30,286 bases of DNA from JBPBQZ01 sp050955105 (lineage in GTDB: Bacteria; Pseudomonadota; Gammaproteobacteria; Burkholderiales; Burkholderiaceae): NCBI GenBank assembly GCA_050955105.1, contig JBPBQZ010000093.1, positions 1 to 30,286 of the forward strand, given 5' to 3'. The number at the start of each line of letters is the position of its first letter. The first letter of the stretch is position 1. The position numbers and the translations under genes are program-made. The notes under the pieces were generated by a model, which saw nothing but the letters and a program-made list of their open reading frames with translations, was not told the DNA's origin and ran no database searches. Below are positions 14,849-23,306 of this stretch, piece by piece.

Positions 14849-15859
14849 CTAGCGATTTGGCGCGCGCGGCAGCAGCGCATCGATCTGCGCACGCGAGCGT
14901 CGCATTGCATCTTGATATTCGCGGCGCGTGGCGGCAACCAGTTGTGCCACCGGCTGTACGGCCGCGACCCCGCTCACCGCATGACCGGCGCTCCAGATAT
15001 CACGCCAGCGCTGCGGCGCCGCCTGTGCCGTGCCAATTTTGTCGAACATCGAGCGCGCGGCGCCGAAAAGCTCGCGTGCCTGTTCCGGCGTAATGTTTTC
15101 TTCAAGCCCATCCGGGTCTAGCCCGGCTGCCAAGATCGACGGCCGCAGCATGCTGGTGCGCAGGCCGGTGAAAGCGCGCGTTAGCTGCACGTCGTCGAGC
15201 GTGCTCTGCACCAGCATCTGTCGGTAGGCGGGCGCGGCGAGGCTCTCGTCGGTGGCGATGAATTTGGTGCCCATATAAGCCAGGTCGGCGCCTGCCGCCT
15301 GTGCGGCCCAGAGCGCTGCGCCGTCGGCGATGCCGCCCGCCAACACCAGCGGGCCATCGTAAAAGCCGCGCACCGCGCGGATGAAAGCCAGGCCATTGAG
15401 CCAGCCTGTCTGGCCGCCCGCGCCGGCGCTCAATAGCACCAGTCCATCGACGCCGGTCTGCACCGCCTTGCGGGCGTGCGCCAGCGAGCCGACGTCCGCG
15501 AAGACCAGGCAGCCCGCCGCGTGCAAAGGGCCGATCACCGCGGCCGGCGATCCGACGCTGGTGATGACCAGCTCGATGCGATGCTTGCGCACCGCCGCGA
15601 TGTCCGCGGCCAGCGCATCGGGCGAACGGTGCACGATCAAATTGGGACAGCAGGGCGCGTCGTCCGGGCCGAGTGCCTGGTTAATTTGCGTTAGCCAGTC
15701 GTCAAGCCCAGCGGCCCCGCCCGCATTGGCCGTGGGAAAGGCGCCGATCACGCCTTGCCTGCAAGCCGCGATCACCAGCGCTGGGCCTGAAATCTTGAGC
15801 ATCGGCGCTGCAATCAACGGCAGCTTGAGCCGTCGTGCGAGCGTGACCGGCAGGCTCAT
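14849..15859 (-). CDS. Nitronate monooxygenase / 2-nitropropane dioxygenase-family flavoprotein
   Basis: A 336-aa FMN-binding TIM barrel. LPLIAAPMLKISGPALVIAA at the start, VITSVGSP, ADVGSLAHARKAVQTGVDGLVL, LAGGIADGAALWAAQAAGADLAYMGTKFIATDES and a helical C-terminus give the NMO/2-NPD family. The loop that often carries the catalytic His (AGGH) reads SAGAGGQTGW, with Gln instead. This enzyme may therefore be an NMO-fold reductase rather than a true nitronate oxidase. ATG 15859 overlaps the stop of the upstream CoA-transferase (ATGA), so the two are coupled and may act on the same carboxylic-acid-derived substrate. Confidence 0.85.
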   Translation of the reverse strand: MSLPVTLARRLKLPLIAAPMLKISGPALVIAACRQGVIGAFPTANAGGAAGLDDWLTQINQALGPDDAPCCPNLIVHRSPDALAADIAAVRKHRIELVITSVGSPAAVIGPLHAAGCLVFADVGSLAHARKAVQTGVDGLVLLSAGAGGQTGWLNGLAFIRAVRGFYDGPLVLAGGIADGAALWAAQAAGADLAYMGTKFIATDESLAAPAYRQMLVQSTLDDVQLTRAFTGLRTSMLRPSILAAGLDPDGLEENITPEQARELFGAARSMFDKIGTAQAAPQRWRDIWSAGHAVSGVAAVQPVAQLVAATRREYQDAMRRSRAQIDALLPRAPNR

Positions 15860-17091
15860 CGTGACGCTTCGGTGAGCGCGGCTGCGCTCGACACCACGCC
15901 GTCACGGCGCAGCGCGGCGATGGCTTCGGCGCTGAAGCCATGCGCCAGCAATACCTCGTCCGTGTGTTCGCCCAATGTCGGCGCGCGGCGTGGCCTGACC
16001 TTCTCCACACCGGCGATGCGAAACGGGCTGTCGACCGTGGTGCCGGTGCCGCCAATGCCATCGGCCGGCACCAATGCGCCGGCGTGCACGGCTTGTTGAT
16101 CGAATGGAATATCCGCCAATTTCGCGACGATCGACACCGTGAAGCCGGCCGCCTCGAAGAGGCGTTGCCAGGTGACGGCATCGCGCTGCAGAAATACCTG
16201 ATCAAGCTCCGCCGTCAGGGCCGCCGCGTGAGCGCGTCGTTCAGGCAGTGTCGCGAAACGCGGGTCTCGCGCCAGCTCTTGGATGCCGAGCAGTTCCACC
16301 AGGTGCGGCCACAAACGCTCTTCGGCCACCATGGCGATCGAGAACCAGCGCGCGTCGCGGCACAGATAGAAATTGCTCAGCGCACTGCGTGGCGCGTGGC
16401 GTGGCCAGCGATAGCGAATTTCGGCACCGCACAACGCCGCCTGCACCATCGCCCCGTTCGCCCAGATGCCGTTGGCGAGCAAGTTGGTGCTAACGTAGGC
16501 GCCTTCGCCGGTGCGTTCGCGTCGGAACAAGGCCGTGACAATCGCGCCATAGAGCATGCCGGCAGTCGGTCCGTCGCCTTGCGCCATCGCCGGCGACACC
16601 GGCGGCGACTGTTCGTCCGGCCGCGTGATGTCGCTTAAGCCGGAGCGCGCGAAGTATGCGGTGGCGTCGAATCCCAGCCGATGCGCTTCCGGGCCGGTCT
16701 CACCGTAGCCAGTGAGCGACGCGTAGATCAGCCGTGGATTGAGTTTCGCCAAAACGTTTGGATCGAGGCCTAAGCTCGCTCGTCGCCCCACCGGATAATT
16801 GGTGATCAACACGTCCGCCGATTCGACCAGGCGGTGCAGCACTTGCTGGCCGGCGGCGGTTTTCAGGTCGAGTGCGACGCCTTGCTTGTTGCGCGAGGCG
16901 AGCGCCCACCCGTAGTTGTGCGGGGATTTCGGCAGGTTGGGCAACGCCGACATGCTGCGATAGCGATCGCCGCCATCGGGTGGTTCGATCTTGATGACCG
17001 TGGCGCCGAAATCCGAAAGGATGGTAGCTGCCGCGGGCGCCGCAACATAGCTTCCCACGTCGAGCACCTTGATGTCGCCGAATAAGTTCAC
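15856..17091 (-). CDS. CaiB/BaiF family (class III) CoA-transferase
   Basis: Transfers CoA between carboxylic acids through Asp-linked acyl-CoA anhydrides. The 411-aa length is typical. KVLDVGSYVAAPAAATILSDFGATVIKIEPPDGGD opens the protein, NKQGVALDLKTAAGQQVLHRLVESADVLITNY follows, and Asp142 in RLGFDATAYFARSG is the catalytic carboxylate. GTG 17091 has GGAGA just upstream. It is the first gene of a two-gene unit with the NMO-like flavoprotein and is divergent from an acyl-CoA dehydrogenase. The three could form an acid activation and oxidation module; the substrate is unknown. Confidence 0.9.
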   Translation of the reverse strand: MNLFGDIKVLDVGSYVAAPAAATILSDFGATVIKIEPPDGGDRYRSMSALPNLPKSPHNYGWALASRNKQGVALDLKTAAGQQVLHRLVESADVLITNYPVGRRASLGLDPNVLAKLNPRLIYASLTGYGETGPEAHRLGFDATAYFARSGLSDITRPDEQSPPVSPAMAQGDGPTAGMLYGAIVTALFRRERTGEGAYVSTNLLANGIWANGAMVQAALCGAEIRYRWPRHAPRSALSNFYLCRDARWFSIAMVAEERLWPHLVELLGIQELARDPRFATLPERRAHAAALTAELDQVFLQRDAVTWQRLFEAAGFTVSIVAKLADIPFDQQAVHAGALVPADGIGGTGTTVDSPFRIAGVEKVRPRRAPTLGEHTDEVLLAHGFSAEAIAALRRDGVVSSAAALTEASR

Positions 17092-17479
17092 GCTGTCTCC
17101 GCCTGCTGGTGCCGCTTCGCCACGCCCTATGTGCAGTGAAGCTGCGGGCGTCTACGAGCGCAATTGTTGTATGAGGCATTGCGCAGTGTGAATTCAAAGC
17201 CGTGCTGCCTCAATGACAAAATGAGCCGAATCGGCTGACCGAATCATGCAGGCGCCATGGCACCGTGCCGCGCCGCTTGCGCCTTTCGTCGGCACCGCGG
17301 GGCATGCCGTCATGCTGCAATGCACGATGAGCGAACTCGCTTGCTGTGAGCTTCAGGCACAGATGGTGTTCTACCGCCGGCCTTTCCCTTCGCCGGCACG
17401 CTCGGCATCATGTGCCGTCGTGCGCTGGCATCAGCCCGCGCGCCAGCCATGCATCGAACAACAAGGAGCGGGACGCGCT
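17092..17479. promoter_or_regulatory. 388-base divergent intergenic region
   Basis: This gap separates the CoA-transferase (-) and acyl-CoA dehydrogenase (+) genes. An open frame in phase with the dehydrogenase covers 17246-17479, but its Cys/Pro/Arg-rich translation and the AAGGAG just before 17480 argue that it is not coding. The best structured element is the dyad GCGCAAT (17158-17164) with ATTGCGC (17178-17184), spacer 13 bases, a possible operator. No regulator gene lies next to it. Confidence 0.4.
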
Positions 17480-18634
17480 ATGGAACAACTGACCGAGCTT
17501 CAGGCGGCTTTGCTGGACAGCCTGCAACGTGTCGTCGACAAGGAAATTGCGCCGATCGCGCAGCAGATAGACGAAACGGCGACGTTCCCGACCCACCTGA
17601 TCAGCCTGTTCGGCGAACTGGGACTGATGCAGGCGCGCGTGCCCGAGGAATACGGTGGTCCGGGGCTGGACCTTACGACCACCTGTATGGCGAAGGAATT
17701 GGTCGCCAAGGTATCGATGACCGGCGCCCAGCTGATCAATCAGAACACCATCTCATTCGTACTGCCGCTCCTGCATTTCGGCACCCCAGAACAGCGGCAG
17801 AAATGGCTGCCGCTGGTGGCCAAGGGCGGGGTCGTCAGTTCAGTTGCCATCACGGAACCGCATGCGGGCTCCGACGTGGGCGCAATGCGCACGCACGCGG
17901 TGCGCGACGGCGATCACTACGTCGTCAATGGCTCCAAGTGTTTTATTACGATGGCGCCGTTGGCCGACTACATCACGCTGTTCGCCAAGACCGGCGATGC
18001 GGGTAAACGCGGCGTCGACAACATCAGCTGCTTTATCGTCGATATGAAAACACCCGGCATCTCGCTCGGCGCGCCGGAAAAGATGATGGGTCAATGTGGC
18101 ACGCCGCACAGCGATATCTATTTCGACAACGTGCGCGTGCCGGTGGAAAACCGTATGGGCGATGAAGGCAAAGGCTTTACGTCGTGCATGCACATTCTTG
18201 ACTTGAATCGGCCCACGGTGGCGGCCGCGGCCCTCGGCGTGGCACAAGGCGCGTTCGACATCGCCGTTGCCTATGCCAAGGAACGCAAGGCCTTCGGCCG
18301 CGCCATCGGCGAATTCCAAGGCCTGCAATTCATGCTGGCGGATATGCATATGGCGATCGAGGCCTCGCGTGCGTTGTTGTACAAATGCACGCGTGCGATC
18401 GATGCTGGCCAGCTCGACCGCGTGACCGAGATGGCGTCGATGGTGAAGTGCTTCTGCACCGATACCGCGATGAAAGTCACCACCGATGCGGTGCAGATTC
18501 TGGGCGGTCATGGATACATTCGAGGCAACCACGTCGAGCGCATGATGCGCGACGCGAAGGTGCTGCAGATCTATGAAGGCACCAACCAGATCCAGCGCAT
18601 GGTGATTGCACGTCGCGCGCTGGGCTTGCGCTGA
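17480..18634 (+). CDS. Acyl-CoA dehydrogenase
   Basis: A 384-aa FAD enzyme introducing a 2,3-double bond into an acyl-CoA, passing electrons to ETF. Domain order is normal: N-terminal helical domain; VVSSVAITEPHAGSDVGAMRT (118-138) and YVVNGSKCFIT in the beta domain; YAKERKAFGRAIGEFQGLQFMLADM in the C-terminal helices. DAVQILGGHGYIRGN precedes the catalytic base Glu366 in QIYEGTNQIQRMVIARRAL. This Glu position is that of short/medium-chain dehydrogenases. ATG 17480 follows AAGGAG (17463-17468); an upstream open frame without family similarity is rejected. It may share substrates with the divergent CoA-transferase. Confidence 0.94.
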   Translation: MEQLTELQAALLDSLQRVVDKEIAPIAQQIDETATFPTHLISLFGELGLMQARVPEEYGGPGLDLTTTCMAKELVAKVSMTGAQLINQNTISFVLPLLHFGTPEQRQKWLPLVAKGGVVSSVAITEPHAGSDVGAMRTHAVRDGDHYVVNGSKCFITMAPLADYITLFAKTGDAGKRGVDNISCFIVDMKTPGISLGAPEKMMGQCGTPHSDIYFDNVRVPVENRMGDEGKGFTSCMHILDLNRPTVAAAALGVAQGAFDIAVAYAKERKAFGRAIGEFQGLQFMLADMHMAIEASRALLYKCTRAIDAGQLDRVTEMASMVKCFCTDTAMKVTTDAVQILGGHGYIRGNHVERMMRDAKVLQIYEGTNQIQRMVIARRALGLR

Positions 18635-18716
18635 AGAGGGGCGCCGCCATTGCACGCCAGCGCTGAGCCGGGTGCGTCGAGCATCGATGCCACAAACAAA
18701 GCGAGGGAATTTACTC

Positions 18717-19517
18717 ATGAGCATGATGCCGGTTTATTTTGTGTCGCACGGCGGCGGACCCTGGCCCTACGTCGATAGCATGAGGCCGATGTTCGCCAAC
18801 AGCGAACGCGAGTTCAAGGCGCTGCCGAGCCGTCTGCCGACAAAACCCAAGGCGGTACTCGTCATCACTAGCCACTGGGAAGCGCAGGCATTCAGCGTGT
18901 CCACCGCCGAGCACCCGCCCATGATGTACGACTACAGCGGGTTCCCTGAGCACACGTATCACATCAAATACCCAGCGCCAGGTTCGCCCGCGCTTGCCGC
19001 ACGGGTGAAGGGCCTGCTTTCCGATGCCGGCATACCAGTGCTTGAAGACTCGCGGCGCGGCTTCGACCACGGGACCTTCGTGCCACTCGCGCTGATGTAT
19101 CCCGACGCGGATATGCCGGTGGTAATGCTGTCAATCAAGTCGACTTACGATCCCGAAGAACACGTTCGTGTTGGCCAAGTGCTGACGTCCCTGCGCGATG
19201 AGGAAGTGCTGATAATAGGCAGCGGATTGACGTACCACAACATGAGAGGGTTTGGTCGCGACGAGTCGACCGGCATTGCGGAGACATTTCAAGCCTATCT
19301 CGATGCAGCGATTGCTCAGCCGGATTGGCGAGTCAGAAACGATTTGCTGATCGATTGGGAAAAAGCCCCGGGCGCTCGTCTTGCGCACCCGTATGAGGAC
19401 CACTTGATCCCTTTAATGGTGGTTGCGGGGGCCGCGTCGGAAGATGCCGGTCGGCACGCTTTCGTCGACCGGGCATTCAAAGTGCCGATGGCCTCGTACG
19501 AGTTCGGCGGGCGCTGA
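18717..19517 (+). CDS. LigB-type extradiol dioxygenase, DODA/YgiD-like
   Basis: A 266-aa non-haem metal enzyme of the class III extradiol dioxygenase (4,5-DOPA dioxygenase) family. Ligand candidates are His11 in FVSHGGGPW, His53 in VITSHWE and His118 in RGFDHGTFVPL; His174 in GLTYHNMRGF and the HPYEDH cluster (224-229) also fit. Members open catechol rings, but the YgiD branch often has unknown natural substrates. ATG 18717 has GAGGG upstream, 82 bases after the acyl-CoA dehydrogenase, probably the same transcript. It converges on the large protein locus with only 30 bases between the stops. Confidence 0.9.
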   Translation: MSMMPVYFVSHGGGPWPYVDSMRPMFANSEREFKALPSRLPTKPKAVLVITSHWEAQAFSVSTAEHPPMMYDYSGFPEHTYHIKYPAPGSPALAARVKGLLSDAGIPVLEDSRRGFDHGTFVPLALMYPDADMPVVMLSIKSTYDPEEHVRVGQVLTSLRDEEVLIIGSGLTYHNMRGFGRDESTGIAETFQAYLDAAIAQPDWRVRNDLLIDWEKAPGARLAHPYEDHLIPLMVVAGAASEDAGRHAFVDRAFKVPMASYEFGGR

Positions 19518-19547
19518 CTCCCCGCCAAGCCCAGCTCGGCCGTGGTG

Positions 19548-21683
19548 CTAGCGGCGCAGGATGGTGCAGCCGCAACCGGTGCCGCGTATGCACAGCGGAC
19601 TCACCCAGCGTTGCGACAGGTAGTCATCCTCCTTGTCGGCTGCGCGCCGCACGTCCGAGAGGCCTTCGGCCAGGCGATGGCAGGTCGCGTCGTCGGTCGC
19701 GTCGGCAAGCCGTCGGGCGATCTGACGCGGATAACGGTAGCCCAAGTGAAACAGCAGATCGTCGGCGAGCAAGGTGAGCGACGAGCGAGTCTGATAAGCG
19801 CCCTTGCCGGCGGCGACGATCCGATCGTCCGCTTCCAAGGTAGGTAGGAAAAGAGCAAGCAAGCCGAGCAACAATTGCCGAGGCGGTTCAACCGGCCGTA
19901 TACCGATTTCCGATAGGTACCGAATCTCATTGCCGTAGAACGTTATATCGAAGGCATCACGGTCTATCTTGAATAAAGTCTGCGGCGCGGCATCACCGGA
20001 TCGCTCCGCGGCTCGCCAAGTCAGGGACCAGCGGCGATTAATAAGCCTGAGCGACTCTTCCCACGATGCCGATACACTAGACAAAGCGTCGTGGTCGATA
20101 ATCGAAGGGAACAGCGCTTCAACGGTGCGGCGTTCCGCGACACTACCGCCAAATTCAAAATAGTGTGCGCGGTTCGTTGTTCGAGCTGGGTCGATTTCAT
20201 GGACCGTATAGCGGCGCATGATCGAGTCGATCGAATCGAAGCCGGTCACCGCCGGCCGCGCATTGACTTCTTGGCCGAACACAATCTCATTGCCGAGCAC
20301 GCGCGGCCGTCCGCCGACCAAATGGTGGTCCAGTAAGCGATCTCCCATGGCGGCCTCATCCGAGGCTCTCACAAACAGCTTGAGCGGATTTTCATGCGGC
20401 GACAGTTGCCGGCTGATATGCGGCGGCGACGGATGCGGATACATCACGCGAGGCAGCGCGGTGTCGCCGCGATCGAAGGCGATGCGCGACGCCAGGTATG
20501 ACACGCCACCGCGATGCGTCAAACCATGAATGGTGCGGTCCGGGTCGAATTCGCCCGTAAGCGCGTGCATCAATTCGTGATCCAAAATTTGCTCAAAGGT
20601 TGCGGGTGTGGCGCCGCGCGGGCTCATATATCGCGGTAGCGAACTGATGCGCTCAAGCGGCACCAGCACAATCTGCTTTGCTGGAAATGAAGTGTGCGGC
20701 CCGAGCGGCGTGTCTTCCACGACGATTTTCCAGGTTTCGCCGCGCCGCTTGGCGAAATTGAGAAGACGCACAAAATCCCAGCTCTTTTCCAGCGTTTGCA
20801 CCATGTGCTCGGCGACGCGCATTTGCAGCGCGCTATCCATATTCAGCACGAACATGCGTGCCAGCGCGTATCCGGCGGCGGTTCGATCGTAATTCGCGCG
20901 GGCGTCCAGAAATGGCTGAAGTTGCCGGATGGTGATGCGCTGTCTGAAGGCTGCACTGCCAGCGATGAGCGGCGGCAAGAATGGATCTACAGGAAGTTCC
21001 GGGCGCGAATAGTAAGTTGCGTCGACTGGATCGAGATAGATCGGGTCGGCGCTGATGACGGGCGCGCCGGTTACCATGTCGACTTCGCGGAAATGTGACT
21101 CACGCCGTTCGATGCGCACCAGGCGATCATCCCCGTGCAGTCTTACCAGAAGATGTTCGGCGGCCGGCGCCGCGGTTTGTCTAGCCGCGATGGCGTCCAA
21201 TTCGGCTTCTGTATTGGCGCTTGTGCCGATTCGGTCCAAACGGTACATCTCGGGCGCCAACCGAGGCGGCGCTGCCGCATGCTCGGCGGCATAGCTGTCG
21301 CGAACGCTCTCGAACATGTCGGCCATTCTGAGCGCTCCGCGCAGGATCATCTGGTAAGCCGGCGGCAATGCGGCGACGCCACCGGACAGCACTTTCCCTG
21401 CCTGCAGCGCGCGCGCCAACGCCGGCGTGCCAAATAGCACCAGATCGATTCCCAGCATCGCGGTGTTCCATCCCACACCGGCGGCGTCATCGGCTAGTGC
21501 AGCACGAACCCCACCCTTTGCAGGACCGAGCAACGGGACGAAGTCCACGAGAAACGAGCCAAGGCCGAGCAAGCTTTTTTCGAGGTAGGGAAGGGGTTCG
21601 TGCGTGGCGAGCGCGCGTCTGGCACGTTGTGCGAAGACCGTATCCGCAGCAGGCAAATTCGCATCACGCGACAATTCGTCCAT
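19548..21683 (-). CDS. C-terminal part of split giant paralogue; HExxH putative metalloprotease
   Basis: I do not recognise this 711-aa protein by name. It aligns along its length with the second half of the intact paralogue at 23307-27380. Visible parts: hydrophobic LGSFLVDFVPLLGPAKG (41-57) and WNTAMLGIDLVLFGTPALARAL (72-93); a mixed middle region; a zinc-protease motif HELMH with His369, Glu370 and His373, preceded by the strand QIVLVP; and GNEIVFGQE (464-472) as a possible third-ligand region. The last residues are GTGCGCTILRR. The metalloprotease call is inference from the motif and its context; the nearest family I can suggest is M91/NleD-like effectors. No ribosome site precedes ATG 21683, and the frame continues unbroken upstream to the TGA at 21771. 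The piece is therefore probably a nonsense-cut fragment. Confidence 0.6.
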   Translation of the reverse strand: MDELSRDANLPAADTVFAQRARRALATHEPLPYLEKSLLGLGSFLVDFVPLLGPAKGGVRAALADDAAGVGWNTAMLGIDLVLFGTPALARALQAGKVLSGGVAALPPAYQMILRGALRMADMFESVRDSYAAEHAAAPPRLAPEMYRLDRIGTSANTEAELDAIAARQTAAPAAEHLLVRLHGDDRLVRIERRESHFREVDMVTGAPVISADPIYLDPVDATYYSRPELPVDPFLPPLIAGSAAFRQRITIRQLQPFLDARANYDRTAAGYALARMFVLNMDSALQMRVAEHMVQTLEKSWDFVRLLNFAKRRGETWKIVVEDTPLGPHTSFPAKQIVLVPLERISSLPRYMSPRGATPATFEQILDHELMHALTGEFDPDRTIHGLTHRGGVSYLASRIAFDRGDTALPRVMYPHPSPPHISRQLSPHENPLKLFVRASDEAAMGDRLLDHHLVGGRPRVLGNEIVFGQEVNARPAVTGFDSIDSIMRRYTVHEIDPARTTNRAHYFEFGGSVAERRTVEALFPSIIDHDALSSVSASWEESLRLINRRWSLTWRAAERSGDAAPQTLFKIDRDAFDITFYGNEIRYLSEIGIRPVEPPRQLLLGLLALFLPTLEADDRIVAAGKGAYQTRSSLTLLADDLLFHLGYRYPRQIARRLADATDDATCHRLAEGLSDVRRAADKEDDYLSQRWVSPLCIRGTGCGCTILRR

Positions 21684-21773
21684 ACGCGCAATGGAGCGTC
21701 GACGCAGCCACTCTACCGCGCACGTGGCCTTGTCAAGGTCGGATTGACAGTTGAAACGATGCGTGTGCGTTCA
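21684..21773 (-). other. In-frame TGA and conserved junction joining the two halves
   Basis: The TGA at 21771-21773 ends the 484-aa frame. The next 29 codons, in the same phase, read through to ATG 21683 and include DLDKATCAVEWLRRRSIAR, which matches DLEKAACAIEWLRGRTMAR in the intact paralogue. The coding similarity crosses the stop, so a single ancestral gene was interrupted by one codon. Confidence 0.85.
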
Positions 21774-23225
21774 CGTCTGGCTGGCGGCGTCGTCACCATT
21801 GAGTTCGGCCGCCATTTGTTCGAATGTTGTACCGCAGCTTGATTGCAAGTGCACCGCCGCCAACAATTCGGGAGAAAGCGGATAGTCAATGTCTCGCCGA
21901 GCCCACTGCGCGACGGTAATGACGAAATCGTGTGCCAGGCTATAGACGTTGCGCCAGGTATTCGGCACCGGCTTTGCATTGGCTGCGTAAACCCGCAGCA
22001 ATGTGCTATGCATCGATTGTTCGGGGGTGCCTATCGGGTAGACGGTACTTTCCCCGCATTCCGCCAGGTGGCGCTCGACCTGCTGCGCCATGGCCGTCGC
22101 GGCAAACGGAGCCAAGTCGGCTCGATCGAGCCATCGCTGGATTACCTGCTGCGCGGTTTGGTTCGACGCGTGCACAAAGCAGAAGCCATCATGGCGGGTT
22201 CGGTTCGACGAGCGAGGAAGATTTGTTCCGACTACGTCGTCGATCGTCCGTTGGTTTGAGGTGTCGCTACGTAGCGCGGCATGCGCGGCGTGTCGCAGCC
22301 CTTGCTGGTGGATGGCCAAATCGCGGTCGATGAAATCGCGCAAGGCCGAGCCACTTTTGACCCGATTCAATGCTAGCGAGAACGCTGAATAGAGAAAATC
22401 CTGAGGCAGCGTCAATTCATGGAAATCGCCGGCCTGCAGGTCGAGCTCCGGTGGATGCGTTCCGCCTTGCGCAAAGATGGCATGCAGCAGATGAGTCGGA
22501 TGCGCGGCCAGCTCGGCCGCACGTTCCCAACTGATCCAGCTCGAGAGCCAGCGCGTTTCGTTGTAGCGCTGCATTTCGCCGAAGTTCAGGGCGCGGTGCG
22601 CGCCGTCCAGGCGGGTGCTGAGAAAGTCGCGCAGTGAACTGAGTTTGTGCAGCGTTGCAAGCCGGCGGTGTTGAATGTCCGCGGTGGAATTGACTCTGCC
22701 CAGTCGATCGGAAGCAGTGAATTTCCTGAGTGCCAGCAAGCTTTCCAGCCACTGCAGGCTCGGCGCGCGCATGTCCGCCGCAGTGCCGTCGAGCAGAGCG
22801 GGGTGTTTGAGAATGTCCGCCTCGCGTGCTCTCAATCGAACGTACAGGGCCATGGCATCGTCGAAGTTCAGTTCACCACAGGCGGCGAAGCGTTCAGCGA
22901 GAACTCTCGCTGCGTCTCTTTCAATTGCGTCCAGCGCCACAGCATCGGCCGGTTCGAGCGCTGGCGTGGCCAGGTCATCGATCAGGCGCGTTATGCGAGT
23001 GCGGTCGCAGTTGTTCCTCCAGCTTGCATTTGCAGCGAACACAAACGTTGGCGCGCGCAGGCTGTGAAAGCCGGCGGCAGGCGCGGTGGCCGGTGCTATG
23101 TTCTGCGGTGCATGGGCTGCCGACATGAGCGGCATGGCAATTGCCGATGCGACGCTGGGCACGGGCACCATGGGACGAATCACGCTGTGCGCCATGAAAG
23201 CGCGGGGTTGGGCACAATTGAGCAT
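21771..23225 (-). CDS. N-terminal part of split giant paralogue
   Basis: A 484-aa protein with no family I recognise, clearly paralogous to residues 1-481 of the intact neighbour. Shared blocks: RDAARVL.xRFAACG (103-117), SLQWLESLLALRKF (156-169), RYNETRWLSSWISWERAAELA (220-240), LLHAIFAQGG, a central ESTVYPIGTPEQSMHS then LLRVYAANA (392-417), and PELLAAVHLQ...FEQMAAELN near the end. The N-terminal 55 residues are rich in Ala, Pro, Ser and Met and lack a classical signal peptide, as seen in type III effectors. The product is alpha-helical and soluble by appearance. No clear ribosome site precedes ATG 23225 (a second ATG follows at 23195). It lies 81 bases downstream of the intact paralogue and is probably cotranscribed. 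Confidence 0.65.
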   Translation of the reverse strand: MLNCAQPRAFMAHSVIRPMVPVPSVASAIAMPLMSAAHAPQNIAPATAPAAGFHSLRAPTFVFAANASWRNNCDRTRITRLIDDLATPALEPADAVALDAIERDAARVLAERFAACGELNFDDAMALYVRLRAREADILKHPALLDGTAADMRAPSLQWLESLLALRKFTASDRLGRVNSTADIQHRRLATLHKLSSLRDFLSTRLDGAHRALNFGEMQRYNETRWLSSWISWERAAELAAHPTHLLHAIFAQGGTHPPELDLQAGDFHELTLPQDFLYSAFSLALNRVKSGSALRDFIDRDLAIHQQGLRHAAHAALRSDTSNQRTIDDVVGTNLPRSSNRTRHDGFCFVHASNQTAQQVIQRWLDRADLAPFAATAMAQQVERHLAECGESTVYPIGTPEQSMHSTLLRVYAANAKPVPNTWRNVYSLAHDFVITVAQWARRDIDYPLSPELLAAVHLQSSCGTTFEQMAAELNGDDAASQT

Positions 23226-23237
23226 TAAGAATCTTAA
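23225..23237. repeat. 13-base palindrome abutting the start of the split paralogue
   Basis: TTAAGA-A-TCTTAA is a perfect AT-rich dyad whose edge touches the ATG at 23225. It could mask the start in mRNA or bind a protein. The surrounding 81-base gap shows no terminator. Confidence 0.35.
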
Positions 23238-23306
23238 AAGCCAGAAAAGACGTTCTAGTGGCGTCGCAGCGCGCCGCCCATGTATTTTCCGAGATGGAAT
23301 TTGCGA

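Noticed and set aside
17246..17479. N-terminal extension of the acyl-CoA dehydrogenase
   Set aside because: The residues have no family similarity, and a good AAGGAG precedes ATG 17480, giving normal family length.
18606..18716. Upstream extension of the LigB-type dioxygenase
   Set aside because: It overlaps the end of the acyl-CoA dehydrogenase, and the conserved fold begins just after ATG 18717, which has GAGGG upstream.
21771..21773. TGA as a selenocysteine codon inside the split paralogue
   Set aside because: The intact copy has no Cys at the corresponding low-conservation linker, and no obvious selenocysteine hairpin follows the codon.
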